Assembly (NCBI RefSeq): GCF_000472865.1
Contig: NZ_AXAP01000065.1
Location: 1 to 46,417 of the forward strand
Direction of reading: 5' to 3'
Length of the DNA: 46,417 nucleotides
Source: Bradyrhizobium elkanii WSM2783
Lineage (GTDB): Bacteria; Pseudomonadota; Alphaproteobacteria; Rhizobiales; Xanthobacteraceae
The first letter of the stretch is position 1. Each line of letters begins with the position of its first letter. The notes beneath the pieces are model-generated. The model was not told the DNA's origin. It was given only the letters and a program-made list of their open reading frames with translations, and ran no database searches. The position numbers were made by a program, and so were the translations under genes. This document shows positions 1 through 7,412 of the stretch, one piece after another.

Positions 1-110
1 GGTGTTGCGTTCGTCTCTCGCAATACCTGCGTCCACCGCATCTCACCGCAACGTTCGTGACGATCGCGACCCGCCCCTCATCCGCCGTGAGACGCGCGGA
101 GTCATAGTGC

Positions 111-170
111 TGATTTGCCCGACGACGAAAGCGGAATGTTTTTTACGCCAGGACTGGACGGGGCAAATCA
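111..170. repeat. Inverted repeat, 10-bp arms
   Basis: TGATTTGCCC at 111-120 is matched exactly by its reverse complement GGGCAAATCA at 161-170, with 40 bases between. The arms are perfect, but the interior does not fold obviously. It is not one of the GTCAT-ended elements and may be a separate extragenic palindrome family or the end of a small degenerate mobile element. No function can be read from it. Confidence 0.5.
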
Positions 171-212
171 CGTTGATTGGATTAAGGAAAATCGTGCGAA
201 TGACACGACGCC

Positions 213-300
213 GTCATGCCCGGGCTTGTCCCGGGCATCCACGTCCTTTGGCTCCGTGCGCGGAGAGAACGTGGATGGCCGGGTCAAGCCCGGCCATGAC
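213..300. repeat. Extragenic palindrome, family 1 (GTCATGCCC...)
   Basis: It starts GTCATGCCCGGGCTTG and ends CAAGCCCGGCCATGAC, so the two ends form a long imperfect stem. Inner arms are built on ATCCACGT / ACGTGGAT-like blocks. Nearly the same element recurs at 8720-8806, 25712-25799 and 35788-35868. The length (88 bp), inverted ends and several scattered copies fit a REP/MITE-like non-coding repeat. The family is recognised by internal comparison within the window only. Confidence 0.85.
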
Positions 301-330
301 GGAGGAGAGGATTGCGCGATGCGTCCCACT

Positions 331-368
331 GTCATTCCGGGGCGTCCGAAGGACGAGCCCGGAATGAC
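331..368. repeat. Short extragenic palindrome, family 2 (GTCATTCCGG...)
   Basis: A 38-bp palindrome with ends GTCATTCCGGG and CCCGGAATGAC and a small inner hairpin (CGTCC GAA GGACG). It is the short form of the elements at 7204-7304, 19668-19771, 37133-37238 and 40081-40201. It lies 30 bp from the family 1 copy at 213-300, so two different repeat families sit side by side. Confidence 0.8.
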
Positions 369-479
369 GGAGCGGATGGAGGGCGTCCCGGAATGATGGA
401 GCGGGCGAGTGGCGAAATAACTCGTGGCTTGTGCGCAACGATGGGTTACTGGCAAGCTCCTTAAGAAAATGAAGCTGAC

Positions 480-2087
480 ATGAACGAAACGGACGTCGTC
501 ATCATCGGTGCCGGGCATAATGGCCTCACCTGCGCGGCCTATCTCGCGATGGCGGGGTTGCGCGTGAAAGTGGTCGAGCGCCGCAAGGTGGTGGGCGGTG
601 CGGCGGTGACGGAAGAATTCCATCCCGGATTCCGCAACTCGGTCGCCGCCTATACGGTGAGCCTGCTCAATCCGAAGGTCATTGCCGATCTCAGGCTCGC
701 CGAGCACGGCCTGCGGATCGTCGAACGACGCGCGCAAAACTTTCTTCCGTCCTCCGACGGCAGCCATCTCCTCACCGGCGAAGGCCGCACCAAGGAAGCC
801 GTCGCCAGGCTCAGCGCGCATGATGCGGAGGAGATCGGCATCTTCTCGCGCCAGCTCGAGGCAATCGCCGACGTGCTGCGCCAGTTCGTGTTGCGCGCAC
901 CGCCGAACCTCGTCGAGGGGTTTGGCGCGGACGCGCTCCGCGAGGCCTTCAACGCGCTCGGCTCCGCCAACCTCTTGCGCAAGCTTTCGCTGGAACAGCA
1001 GCGCGACCTGCTCGACCTATTCACCCGCTCGGCCGGCGAGATGCTGGACGAGCGGTTCGAGAACGACCTGGTAAAAGCGCTGTTCGGCTTCGATGCCATC
1101 GTCGGCAATTATGCGAGCCCCTATGCCGCCGGCTCGGCTTACGTGATGCTGCATCACGCCTTCGGCGAGGTGAACGGCAAGAAAGGCGTCTGGGGCCACG
1201 CGATCGGCGGCATGGGCGCGATCACGCAGGCGATGGCGGCCGCGGCACGCGCGCATGGCGCCGAGATCGAAGTGGATAGCGGCGTGCGCGAAGTGATGGT
1301 TGAGAACGGCCGCGCCGCCGGTGTCGTGCTCGACAACGGCACCACCATTCGCGCCAAGTACGTTGCCGCCAACGTCAATCCGAAACTGCTCTACACGCAG
1401 CTGCTGCCGGCGGGCGCGCTGGCGCCGGAATTCCTGCAGCGCATGTCGCGCTGGCGCAACGCCTCCGGCACCTTTCGCATGAATGTCGCGCTAGCCGCCC
1501 TGCCCTCCTTCACCGCATTGCCGGGCGCAGGCGATCACCTCACCGCCGGCATCATCATCGCGCCGAGCCTTGGCTACATGGACCGCGCATGGCTTGATGC
1601 GCGCAGCTTTGGCTGGAGCCGCGAGCCCATCGTCGAAATGCTGATCCCCTCGACGCTGGACGACAAGCTGGCGCCGGCGGGACAGCATGTCGCGAGCCTG
1701 TTCTGCCAGCACGTCGCGCCGGAACTGCCGGGCGACAAATCCTGGGACGATCATCGCGATGAGGTTGCCGACCTCATGATCGCGACGGTCGACAGATACG
1801 CGCCCGGCTTTGCGGCAAGCGTCATCGGCCGGCAGGTGCTCTCTCCGCTCGACCTGGAGCGGCAATTCGGCCTATTGGGCGGCGATATCTTCCACGGCGC
1901 GCTGACGCTGAACCAGCTCTTCTCCGCCCGCCCGATGCTCGGCCATGCCGACTACCGCGGCCCGCTCAAGGGGCTCTATCACTGCGGTTCCGGCGCTCAT
2001 CCCGGCGGCGGCGTCACCGGCGCGCCCGGTCACAACGCCGCGCAGGTGATCCTGGGCGATCATCGCTCCCTGTTCGCAAGGCGTTGA
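480..2087 (+). CDS. FAD-dependent oxidoreductase, phytoene dehydrogenase-like
   Basis: The 535-aa protein opens with a Rossmann FAD-binding motif (VVIIGAGHNGL, residues 6-16), followed by an acidic/basic turn (VVERRKVVGGAA) typical of the CrtI/NAD(P)-binding-8 superfamily. The C-terminal end has the second FAD-contacting segment (LYHCGSGAHPGGGVTG, about residues 500-515). This layout matches bacterial homologues of PYROXD2-like proteins, not true carotenoid desaturases. No carotenoid genes are nearby, so the substrate is unknown. The length is normal for the family. The ATG follows a weak purine-rich stretch (AAGAAAATGAAG). The gene stands alone on this strand and converges with the small gene at 2146-2418. 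Confidence 0.85.
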   Translation: MNETDVVIIGAGHNGLTCAAYLAMAGLRVKVVERRKVVGGAAVTEEFHPGFRNSVAAYTVSLLNPKVIADLRLAEHGLRIVERRAQNFLPSSDGSHLLTGEGRTKEAVARLSAHDAEEIGIFSRQLEAIADVLRQFVLRAPPNLVEGFGADALREAFNALGSANLLRKLSLEQQRDLLDLFTRSAGEMLDERFENDLVKALFGFDAIVGNYASPYAAGSAYVMLHHAFGEVNGKKGVWGHAIGGMGAITQAMAAAARAHGAEIEVDSGVREVMVENGRAAGVVLDNGTTIRAKYVAANVNPKLLYTQLLPAGALAPEFLQRMSRWRNASGTFRMNVALAALPSFTALPGAGDHLTAGIIIAPSLGYMDRAWLDARSFGWSREPIVEMLIPSTLDDKLAPAGQHVASLFCQHVAPELPGDKSWDDHRDEVADLMIATVDRYAPGFAASVIGRQVLSPLDLERQFGLLGGDIFHGALTLNQLFSARPMLGHADYRGPLKGLYHCGSGAHPGGGVTGAPGHNAAQVILGDHRSLFARR

Positions 2088-2117
2088 AAAGCCTGTGGAC
2101 AGGGTGTGGATATCAGG

Positions 2118-2137
2118 TGGATGCGGATGTGCATCCA
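2118..2137. terminator. Possible weak bidirectional terminator hairpin
   Basis: TGGATGC and GCATCCA form a perfect 7-bp stem around a 6-base loop, between the convergent genes ending at 2087 and 2146. There is no T-run on either side, so it is only a candidate for ending or separating the two transcripts. Confidence 0.25.
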
Positions 2138-2145
2138 TCTCCCGG

Positions 2146-2418
2146 TCAAGCCGCCGCGGGCCGCGACACGTCGCGATCGCCGGCAAACAGCGTTTCGAGC
2201 AGCTTCACAAGCTGCTCCCGCCCCTGGCTCGGCTGGCTCAGGAATTCCGCGAGCTCGATCTCGTCGGTCTCGATGGCATACCCGGCACCGCGGAAGTCAC
2301 CCCGCTTCTTTTCGTGCTCGACGAACAGCCGGCTGGCTTCGGTATCGAACGCCAGGCGCCAGCGGTCCTCGTCGGCACCTTCCGAGCGCTGATAGAGCGG
2401 CCGTCTTAACAGGGACAT
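2146..2418 (-). CDS. Conserved hypothetical protein, 90 aa
   Basis: A small soluble protein with no signal peptide or membrane segment, rich in acidic residues (...AIETDEIELAEFLSQ...). I do not recognise a named domain. The start is well supported: on the minus strand AAGGAGAG lies six bases before the ATG, one of the best ribosome binding sites in the window. The N-terminal half reads like a compact alpha/beta unit (RPLYQRSEGADEDRWRLAFD, then VEHEKKRG). The C-terminus is predicted helical. It stands alone, converging with the oxidoreductase gene. The codon pattern and ribosome binding site make it a real gene; the function is unknown. Confidence 0.7.
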   Translation of the reverse strand: MSLLRRPLYQRSEGADEDRWRLAFDTEASRLFVEHEKKRGDFRGAGYAIETDEIELAEFLSQPSQGREQLVKLLETLFAGDRDVSRPAAA

Positions 2419-2655
2419 GGGACTCTCCTTGTTTTGTCAGCCAGCCTATCACGACTTCGCTTGCTTCACCCCGCCCGCTTGCGGGAGAGGAGCGCAGCAT
2501 CCATCGCGGCGGCATTTCAACCTGATCGGATCACACTCTAGTCAGGTGGAGAACCCTGTTGAAAACCCCGGCATTCTCGGCTGGCAACTTCTCCATGACG
2601 GCCCGTGCACGCGCCGGAAGACAATCGCGTCGCGAACTACGGTGATCGATCTGGT

Positions 2656-2988
2656 TTAGCGCCGCTTGCGGCGGCCGGGGCGATCGATGAGAAAATCGTC
2701 CAGCTTGGAGCCGGTACCAAGTCGCTTTGCCAGCCATAGAGGCTGTTTGCCGCGACCCGACCACGTCTCGCCAGGGTTTTTCGGGTTCCGATACTTCGGG
2801 AGAACCTTTGGATAAGGGCGGCGGCTACGATCTGGTTTCGCGGCTTCGCCGGGCGACTGAAGCTTGCTCAGCCGGTCCTCGAGCGTGGCTTTCTCGGTGA
2901 TTATGCGTTGCGTCAGCTCGGCCGCTACTCGTTCATGAAGCGCCCACAGTTGGTCTGTGGACATGGATCGGAAGCCGTTATTTTTCAT
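2656..2988 (-). CDS. H-NS family nucleoid-associated protein
   Basis: The 110-aa protein (from the ATG at 2988) has an N-terminal helical oligomerisation region (roughly 8-55, e.g. STDQLWALHERVAAELTQRI) and a C-terminal DNA-binding motif of the H-NS/HvrA type: KYRNPKNPGETWSGRGKQP followed by LWLAK. That is the AT-hook-like loop of this family, which binds AT-rich DNA and silences or modulates genes. A GTG at 3021 and an ATG at 2964 are alternative starts; none has a strong ribosome binding site. The next gene (3111-3317) is on the same strand and 122 bp upstream. The surrounding DNA is AT-richer than the rest of the window, which fits an H-NS target region. Confidence 0.85.
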   Translation of the reverse strand: MKNNGFRSMSTDQLWALHERVAAELTQRIITEKATLEDRLSKLQSPGEAAKPDRSRRPYPKVLPKYRNPKNPGETWSGRGKQPLWLAKRLGTGSKLDDFLIDRPGRRKRR

Positions 2989-3110
2989 CGAGTCGCGCCC
3001 AGGAATAAAAACAGAGCGCACTTACCAACGACGCCGGACACAAACAAGCGTCCAGATACCACTTGGCGCATCCCTCACAGGGAGAAGTTCCGCTTCCTGT
3101 CGTCAAGACA

Positions 3111-3317
3111 TCAGACTCGCGCATTCAGGCGGCCGCGATGACGTCCTGTCCTCTCCCTTCGAGGCCGCCTGGAAGATGTTTGCCGTCGCCTGGCAAGCGC
3201 CCTCGCTTCCGCCTCCCGCACCTGTCGTCGAAGGTCGTGAAGTTCAGCAACGCGTTGGGCTATCAGCTTCACGCTCCTGCGAAGAATTCTGGCCGAGAAC
3301 CTTTTACAACCACTCAT
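3111..3317 (-). CDS. Small basic protein, 68 aa, unknown
   Basis: It begins MSGCKRFSARILRRSVKLIA and continues as a single long, strongly basic helix-prone stretch with many Arg and Lys (AELHDLRRQVREAEARALAR), ending in RRRPRR-like clusters. On the minus strand AGGAGT lies six bases before the ATG at 3317, which decides this start over a more distal one at 3377. No family is recognised. A coiled-coil DNA- or RNA-binding role is possible from composition alone. It lies just upstream of the H-NS-type gene on the same strand in an AT-richer patch, so the two may be one small acquired unit. Confidence 0.5.
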   Translation of the reverse strand: MSGCKRFSARILRRSVKLIAQRVAELHDLRRQVREAEARALARRRQTSSRRPRRERTGRHRGRLNARV

Positions 3318-3562
3318 TATTACTCCTAAATAAAACAACTGTAAATTTAATAAAAGCAACTGGTTACCATCATGCATTGTTCATATGAACTTTCAATTGT
3401 AGGAAAACCACCGGCTTTTGGCACGCACGCGTACCCGCTCCGAGAGCCCGATCAAAGAGTTACTCGAAGTTTCGGCTCCCTACTGCCTCGCCGGAATCCA
3501 AGATGATAATGCAATCGTGGTTAATGCTGACGTTCCGGATGAAGTCGAAACGGTTACCCTAA

Positions 3563-4450
3563 ATGCTACCGAAACCTACCCATCGTGCCAGCCTCGCGCT
3601 TCCCGACGAGCAGACCGCCAGGCGGCTGGTCGACACGCTGACCGAGATATTCTTCGAGGGCGAGACGGCGATTGCCGCGTTCGAGCGGCCGGACGGGCGC
3701 TGGGAAGTCACCGCGCATTTTGCCGATGCGCCGGACCAGGCGCTGATGCGCGAGCTCGTCGCCAATGCGGCCGGCGGAGACCTCGCCAAGACCATTGCCT
3801 TCGACACCGTCGAGGCCAAGGACTGGGTCAAGGCCAGCCTCGAGGACCTCGTCCCCGTCCCCGCCGGGCGCTTCGTCGTGCACGGCCAGCACGACCGCAC
3901 CCGCGTGCCGCCGAACAAGCTCGGCATCGAGATCGAGGCCGCGCTGGCCTTCGGCACCGGCCACCACGGCACCACGCGCGGCTGCCTCTTACTGCTCGAT
4001 CACGTGCTGAAGGCGCATCATCCGCGCCGCGTGCTCGACCTCGGCACCGGCACCGGTGTGCTGGCGATCGCCGCGGTGAAGGCGCTGCACGGCACAGTGC
4101 TGGCAAGCGACATCGATCCGCCATCGGTCAACGTGGCGCGACAGAACGCCGAACTGAACGAGACCGGCCACCTCGTGACGACGATCCGCGCCACCGGCTT
4201 CTCCGCGCCGCAATTTTCCCAGCATGGCCCCTTCGACCTCGTGCTGGCCAACATCCTCGCCAATCCGCTGCGGCAATTGGCTGCTACGATGGCGCGCCAT
4301 CTCGCGCCTTCCGCGCACGTGATCTTGTCGGGGCTCCTGACGCATCAGGCGCCAAGCGTAATCGCCGCGTACCGCGCGCGCGGGCTGGTGCCGTTACGGC
4401 ATCTGAAAATCGAGGGATGGAGCAGCCTGCTGCTGCGCTCGGTTAAGTGA
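3563..4450 (+). CDS. prmA: Ribosomal protein L11 methyltransferase
   Basis: PrmA trimethylates lysines and the N-terminus of ribosomal protein L11 using SAM. The 295-aa protein has the usual N-terminal substrate-recognition domain (about 1-110), a linker, and a class I methyltransferase domain with the SAM-binding motif VLDLGTGTGVLAIAA (about 154-168). The acidic SAM-ribose segment is ASDIDPPSV and the catalytic-region motif is DLVLANILANPL. The length is normal. An in-frame TAA sits directly before the ATG, so no longer protein is possible. No good ribosome binding site is visible. The downstream cysteine-cluster gene overlaps by four bases, implying translational coupling. Confidence 0.93.
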   Translation: MLPKPTHRASLALPDEQTARRLVDTLTEIFFEGETAIAAFERPDGRWEVTAHFADAPDQALMRELVANAAGGDLAKTIAFDTVEAKDWVKASLEDLVPVPAGRFVVHGQHDRTRVPPNKLGIEIEAALAFGTGHHGTTRGCLLLLDHVLKAHHPRRVLDLGTGTGVLAIAAVKALHGTVLASDIDPPSVNVARQNAELNETGHLVTTIRATGFSAPQFSQHGPFDLVLANILANPLRQLAATMARHLAPSAHVILSGLLTHQAPSVIAAYRARGLVPLRHLKIEGWSSLLLRSVK

Positions 4451-4959
4451 GCCCTCTGGCAAGGGAATGCGGCGATTGCACGCTTTGCTGCAAGGTCATG
4501 ACGATCGAGACGCTCGCGAAGCCGGCAGGAGCGTGGTGCCCGGAATGCAAGCCTGGGCGGGGATGCCAGAGTTATGAGAACCGACCGGCTGAGTGCCGAT
4601 CGTTCAATTGCCTGTGGCTGACCGATCAGCGATTTGGACCACACTGGAAGCCGAGCAAGTCGAAACTCGTGCTGACGACGTCTCAGGACGGGATCGAAAT
4701 CCGGTGCGATCCTGGCTTTCCGGACGCTTGGCGACGGGAGCCGATCCGAAGCGAGATCACAAAGCTCGCTGTTTCCGGCGAGGAGCATGACGTCACCGTG
4801 CTCGTCATCATCGGAGCAAAGATGATGCTCGTAACGCCCGATCGCGAGTTCGATCTGGGTGTTGTCGGGCCCTATCAGAGGATCGTTCGGGAGCTGGAAG
4901 GAAACCGGGTGATCGGCGCAAGCGTAGTGAAGGTTTCCGATCTGGACGAACGGATGTGA
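4447..4959 (+). CDS. YkgJ-like cysteine-cluster protein
   Basis: The 170-aa protein starts with a CxxCxxCC motif (C8, C11, C14, C15 in ECGDCTLCCKV) and has further cysteines at about 31, 34, 40, 50 and 55, including CPECKPGRGC. This pattern is that of the YkgJ/UPF0153 zinc- or iron-binding family, whose reaction is not firmly established. The first half holds all the cysteines. The second half is a beta-rich domain without recognised motifs. It starts at GTG, overlapping the prmA stop codon (GTGA), so it is almost certainly co-translated with prmA. I infer a link to translation or protein modification only from this coupling. Confidence 0.75.
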   Translation: MSPLARECGDCTLCCKVMTIETLAKPAGAWCPECKPGRGCQSYENRPAECRSFNCLWLTDQRFGPHWKPSKSKLVLTTSQDGIEIRCDPGFPDAWRREPIRSEITKLAVSGEEHDVTVLVIIGAKMMLVTPDREFDLGVVGPYQRIVRELEGNRVIGASVVKVSDLDERM

Positions 4960-4990
4960 AATGTACCCCGCAGGCGGTCGCAAGAAAGGC

Positions 4991-5176
4991 CTATTCGGCC
5001 GCCTTGTTTTTGCCGAGCGCGGTTTCGCCCTTCTCCGCCTTCAGCCGGCGCCTGACGCGCCGTTCCACAAAGCGATCCAGGATCTGGACGATGACACCGC
5101 GCTGCTTCTGTTCGATCGGAGCAATCGGGCCGCGGCGAACTGGCGGCGAAATCTTCTCAAAGCTGAAAGCAGGCAT
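4991..5176 (-). CDS. Conserved small basic protein, 61 aa
   Basis: Starts MPAFSFEKISPPVRRGPIAP and continues with a helix-prone basic stretch (ILDRFVERRVRRRLKAEKGE). The minus-strand start has GAGGGG eight bases before the ATG, which supports this start over longer frames that merely extend through the intergenic region. There are no cysteines, signal peptide or membrane segment. I do not recognise a named family. It converges with the cysteine-cluster gene (31 bp apart) and diverges from the aminopeptidase P gene, so it has its own promoter in 5177-5368. The function is unknown; the basic C-terminal half suggests nucleic acid or ribosome contact, which is inference. Confidence 0.6.
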   Translation of the reverse strand: MPAFSFEKISPPVRRGPIAPIEQKQRGVIVQILDRFVERRVRRRLKAEKGETALGKNKAAE

Positions 5177-5368
5177 TGTGTATCCCCTCGCCGTTGAGTT
5201 GAGACACTCCTGGAAGCCTCCCCGGGCATTCGTTATCGAACGGCCTGCCTTGAAAACCGTTCTGTCTTTTCTAAACCTGCATGACGGTATTGAAGCACAA
5301 CTTATGCCAAATTGTGGCGATATCCGCTGACATTGCGGACCTGTCCACGCAGCCATAAAGTGACTGGC

Positions 5369-7198
5369 ATGTTCGAAGCCCATTTCCAGACGTTCGAAGA
5401 ACCCGAAGGCGGCGTGGCGCTGACGGCGCGATTGGCCACGTTCCGCGAGGAATTGGCGCGGCGGAAGCTGACCGGATTCGTCATTCCCCGTGCCGACCAG
5501 CAGCAGAATGAATATGTTGCGCCGTCCGAGGAGCGGCTGGCGTGGCTGACCGGCTTCACCGGATCGGCGGGGCTTGCGATCGTGCTGATGCAGGAAGCCG
5601 CCTTGTTCGTGGACGGGCGCTACACGCTGCAGGCGGGCAAGCAGGTCGACCAGAAGGCCTGGCAAATCCAGCCGCTGGTCGATCCGCCGCCGGAACAGTG
5701 GCTGACGAAACATCTTTCCGCCGGCGACCGCCTAGGATTTGACCCGTGGCTGCACACTTCTGCGGCAGCCGAGCGTCTCGCGGCGGCGTGCGCCAAAGCC
5801 GGAGCCGAGTTGGTTGCGGTCGACAGCAATCCCGTCGACGCGATCTGGACCGAGCGCCCGCGCCCGCCGCTCGGGCCGGTCTCCATCCACGGGCTGCCAT
5901 TTGCCGGCGAGGCGGAGGCTGCAAAGGTCGAGCGGATCAGGGACGAGATCAACAAGCTCGGCGTCGATGCGCTGGTGCTGTCGGACAGCCACGCAGTGGC
6001 CTGGACGTTCAATATCCGCGGCGCCGACGTCTCGCATACGCCGCTGCCGCTCTCCTATGCGCTGGTGCCGAGAGAGGGCCGGCCGACGGTGTTCATCGAT
6101 CACCGAAAACTTTCGAATCTGACGCGCGACCATCTCGAGCAATCCGCCGATGTCGAGGAGCCGGACCGGCTGACGTTGAAGCTGACGGAACTCGCGCAGC
6201 GCGGTGGCTCGATCGCGCTCGACAATGCGACCGCCGCCGACGCACTGAACCGCCTGATCACCAGTGCCGGCGGCACGCCTGTGCGCGGCAACGATCCGGT
6301 GAGCCTGTTGAAAGCCGTGAAGAACGCCGCGGAGATCCAGGGCACGCGAACTGCGCATCAGCGCGACGCGGTGGCGCTGGCGCGATTCCTGGCCTGGATC
6401 GACCGCGAGGCGCCCGCCGGCGGGCTTACCGAGATCGACACCGTCGAGGCGCTGGAGACGTTCCGCCGCGATACCGGGGCGCTGAAGGATGTCTCATTCC
6501 CGACCATCGCCGGCACCGGGCCGAATGGCGCCATCGTGCACTACCGCGTCACCCGCAAGAGCAACCGCCGGATCGCACCCGGCGATCTGCTCTTGATCGA
6601 TTCCGGCGCGCAATACGAGGACGGCACCACCGATGTCACCCGCACCATCGCGATCGGCCAGCCGACAGACGAGATGCGCGACCGCTTCACCCGGGTGCTG
6701 CGCGGCCATATCGCGATTGCGCGCGCGGTGTTCCCCGACGGCACCACGGGCGCGCAGCTCGACACGCTGGCGCGGCAATATCTCTGGCAGGCCGGCATCG
6801 ATTTCGAGCACGGCACCGGCCATGGCGTCGGCAGCTATCTTTCCGTGCATGAGGGGCCGGCGCGAATCTCAAAGCTCGGCACCACGCCGCTGAAGCGCGG
6901 CATGATCCTCTCCAACGAGCCCGGCTACTACAAGACCGATGCTTACGGCATCCGGATCGAGAACCTCGAGCTCGTGATCGGCATCGACATATCAGGCGCC
7001 GAAAAGCCGATGAACGGATTCGACACGCTGACGCTGGCACCGATCGATCGCCGGCTGATCGACGTGACGATGCTCAGCGAGGCCGAGCTGAAGTGGCTCA
7101 ACGACTACCATGCCCGCGTCAGGGCCGAGGTGCGCCCGCGGCTCGACGATGACGCCACGAAGCTGTGGCTCGATGAGGCGACGGCGGCGCTGAAGTAG
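5369..7198 (+). CDS. Xaa-Pro aminopeptidase P, M24B family
   Basis: The enzyme releases an N-terminal residue preceding proline. The 609-aa protein has the three-domain layout of the long aminopeptidase P form: two creatinase-like N-terminal domains (about 10-140 and 150-300) and a C-terminal pita-bread catalytic domain. Dimetal ligands are visible in order: the two Asp of IDSGAQYEDGTTDVT, the His of HGTGHGVGSYLSVHEGP, the Glu of LSNEPGYY and the Glu of GIRIENLEL. The ATG at 5369 (MFEAHFQTFEEPEGG) is preferred to a longer frame that begins in the intergenic region. No signal peptide, so cytoplasmic. A family 2 palindrome begins five bases after its stop codon. Confidence 0.93.
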   Translation: MFEAHFQTFEEPEGGVALTARLATFREELARRKLTGFVIPRADQQQNEYVAPSEERLAWLTGFTGSAGLAIVLMQEAALFVDGRYTLQAGKQVDQKAWQIQPLVDPPPEQWLTKHLSAGDRLGFDPWLHTSAAAERLAAACAKAGAELVAVDSNPVDAIWTERPRPPLGPVSIHGLPFAGEAEAAKVERIRDEINKLGVDALVLSDSHAVAWTFNIRGADVSHTPLPLSYALVPREGRPTVFIDHRKLSNLTRDHLEQSADVEEPDRLTLKLTELAQRGGSIALDNATAADALNRLITSAGGTPVRGNDPVSLLKAVKNAAEIQGTRTAHQRDAVALARFLAWIDREAPAGGLTEIDTVEALETFRRDTGALKDVSFPTIAGTGPNGAIVHYRVTRKSNRRIAPGDLLLIDSGAQYEDGTTDVTRTIAIGQPTDEMRDRFTRVLRGHIAIARAVFPDGTTGAQLDTLARQYLWQAGIDFEHGTGHGVGSYLSVHEGPARISKLGTTPLKRGMILSNEPGYYKTDAYGIRIENLELVIGIDISGAEKPMNGFDTLTLAPIDRRLIDVTMLSEAELKWLNDYHARVRAEVRPRLDDDATKLWLDEATAALK

Positions 7199-7203
7199 TT
7201 GCT

Positions 7204-7304
7204 GTCATTCCGGGGCGCGTCGAAGACGCGAACCCGGAATCTCGAGATTCTCAGGTGCGCAAGTGCGCACCATAGTTCGATGCTTCGCATCGCCCCGGAA
7301 TGAC
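7204..7304. repeat. Extragenic palindrome, family 2, long form
   Basis: Ends GTCATTCCGGGGCG and CGCCCCGGAATGAC. The interior carries a second hairpin, GGTGCGCAAGTGCGCACC, and a CTCGAGATTCTCAG block. The element at 40081-40201 contains the same interior blocks in the opposite orientation, so the two are related long-form copies. It begins five bases after the aminopeptidase P stop and probably forms the 3' end of that transcript. Confidence 0.85.
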
Positions 7305-7412
7305 TCCGTGTTTTCTCGGCCTCCCGGAATCGGCATAGCCGCATGCCGAAACATCCGTATTCGCATCTGCGCATCTCGTTACATTCGCCGCCATGAAAGG
7401 ATGCGAAGCTGA

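Larger units (their letters stand above)
1..479. other. Gene-free left edge with palindromic repeats
   Basis: No convincing protein gene is seen here. The reading frames that cross it run through inverted repeats and give low-complexity, arginine-rich translations on both strands. The stretch contains three palindromic elements, listed separately at 111-170, 213-300 and 331-368. A partial further copy of the CCCGGAATGA end lies near 388-397. The promoter of the oxidoreductase gene at 480 should lie in the last 100 bases, but I see no clear -35/-10 pair. Confidence 0.6.

Noticed and set aside
213..368. Short protein frames over the left repeats
   Set aside because: The frames read through the palindromes on both strands and change with the repeat copy.
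3418..4446. A 342-codon frame covering prmA in another frame
   Set aside because: Its part inside prmA is an arginine-rich shadow of a clear methyltransferase. Only the first 57 codons, upstream of prmA, are kept as a finding.
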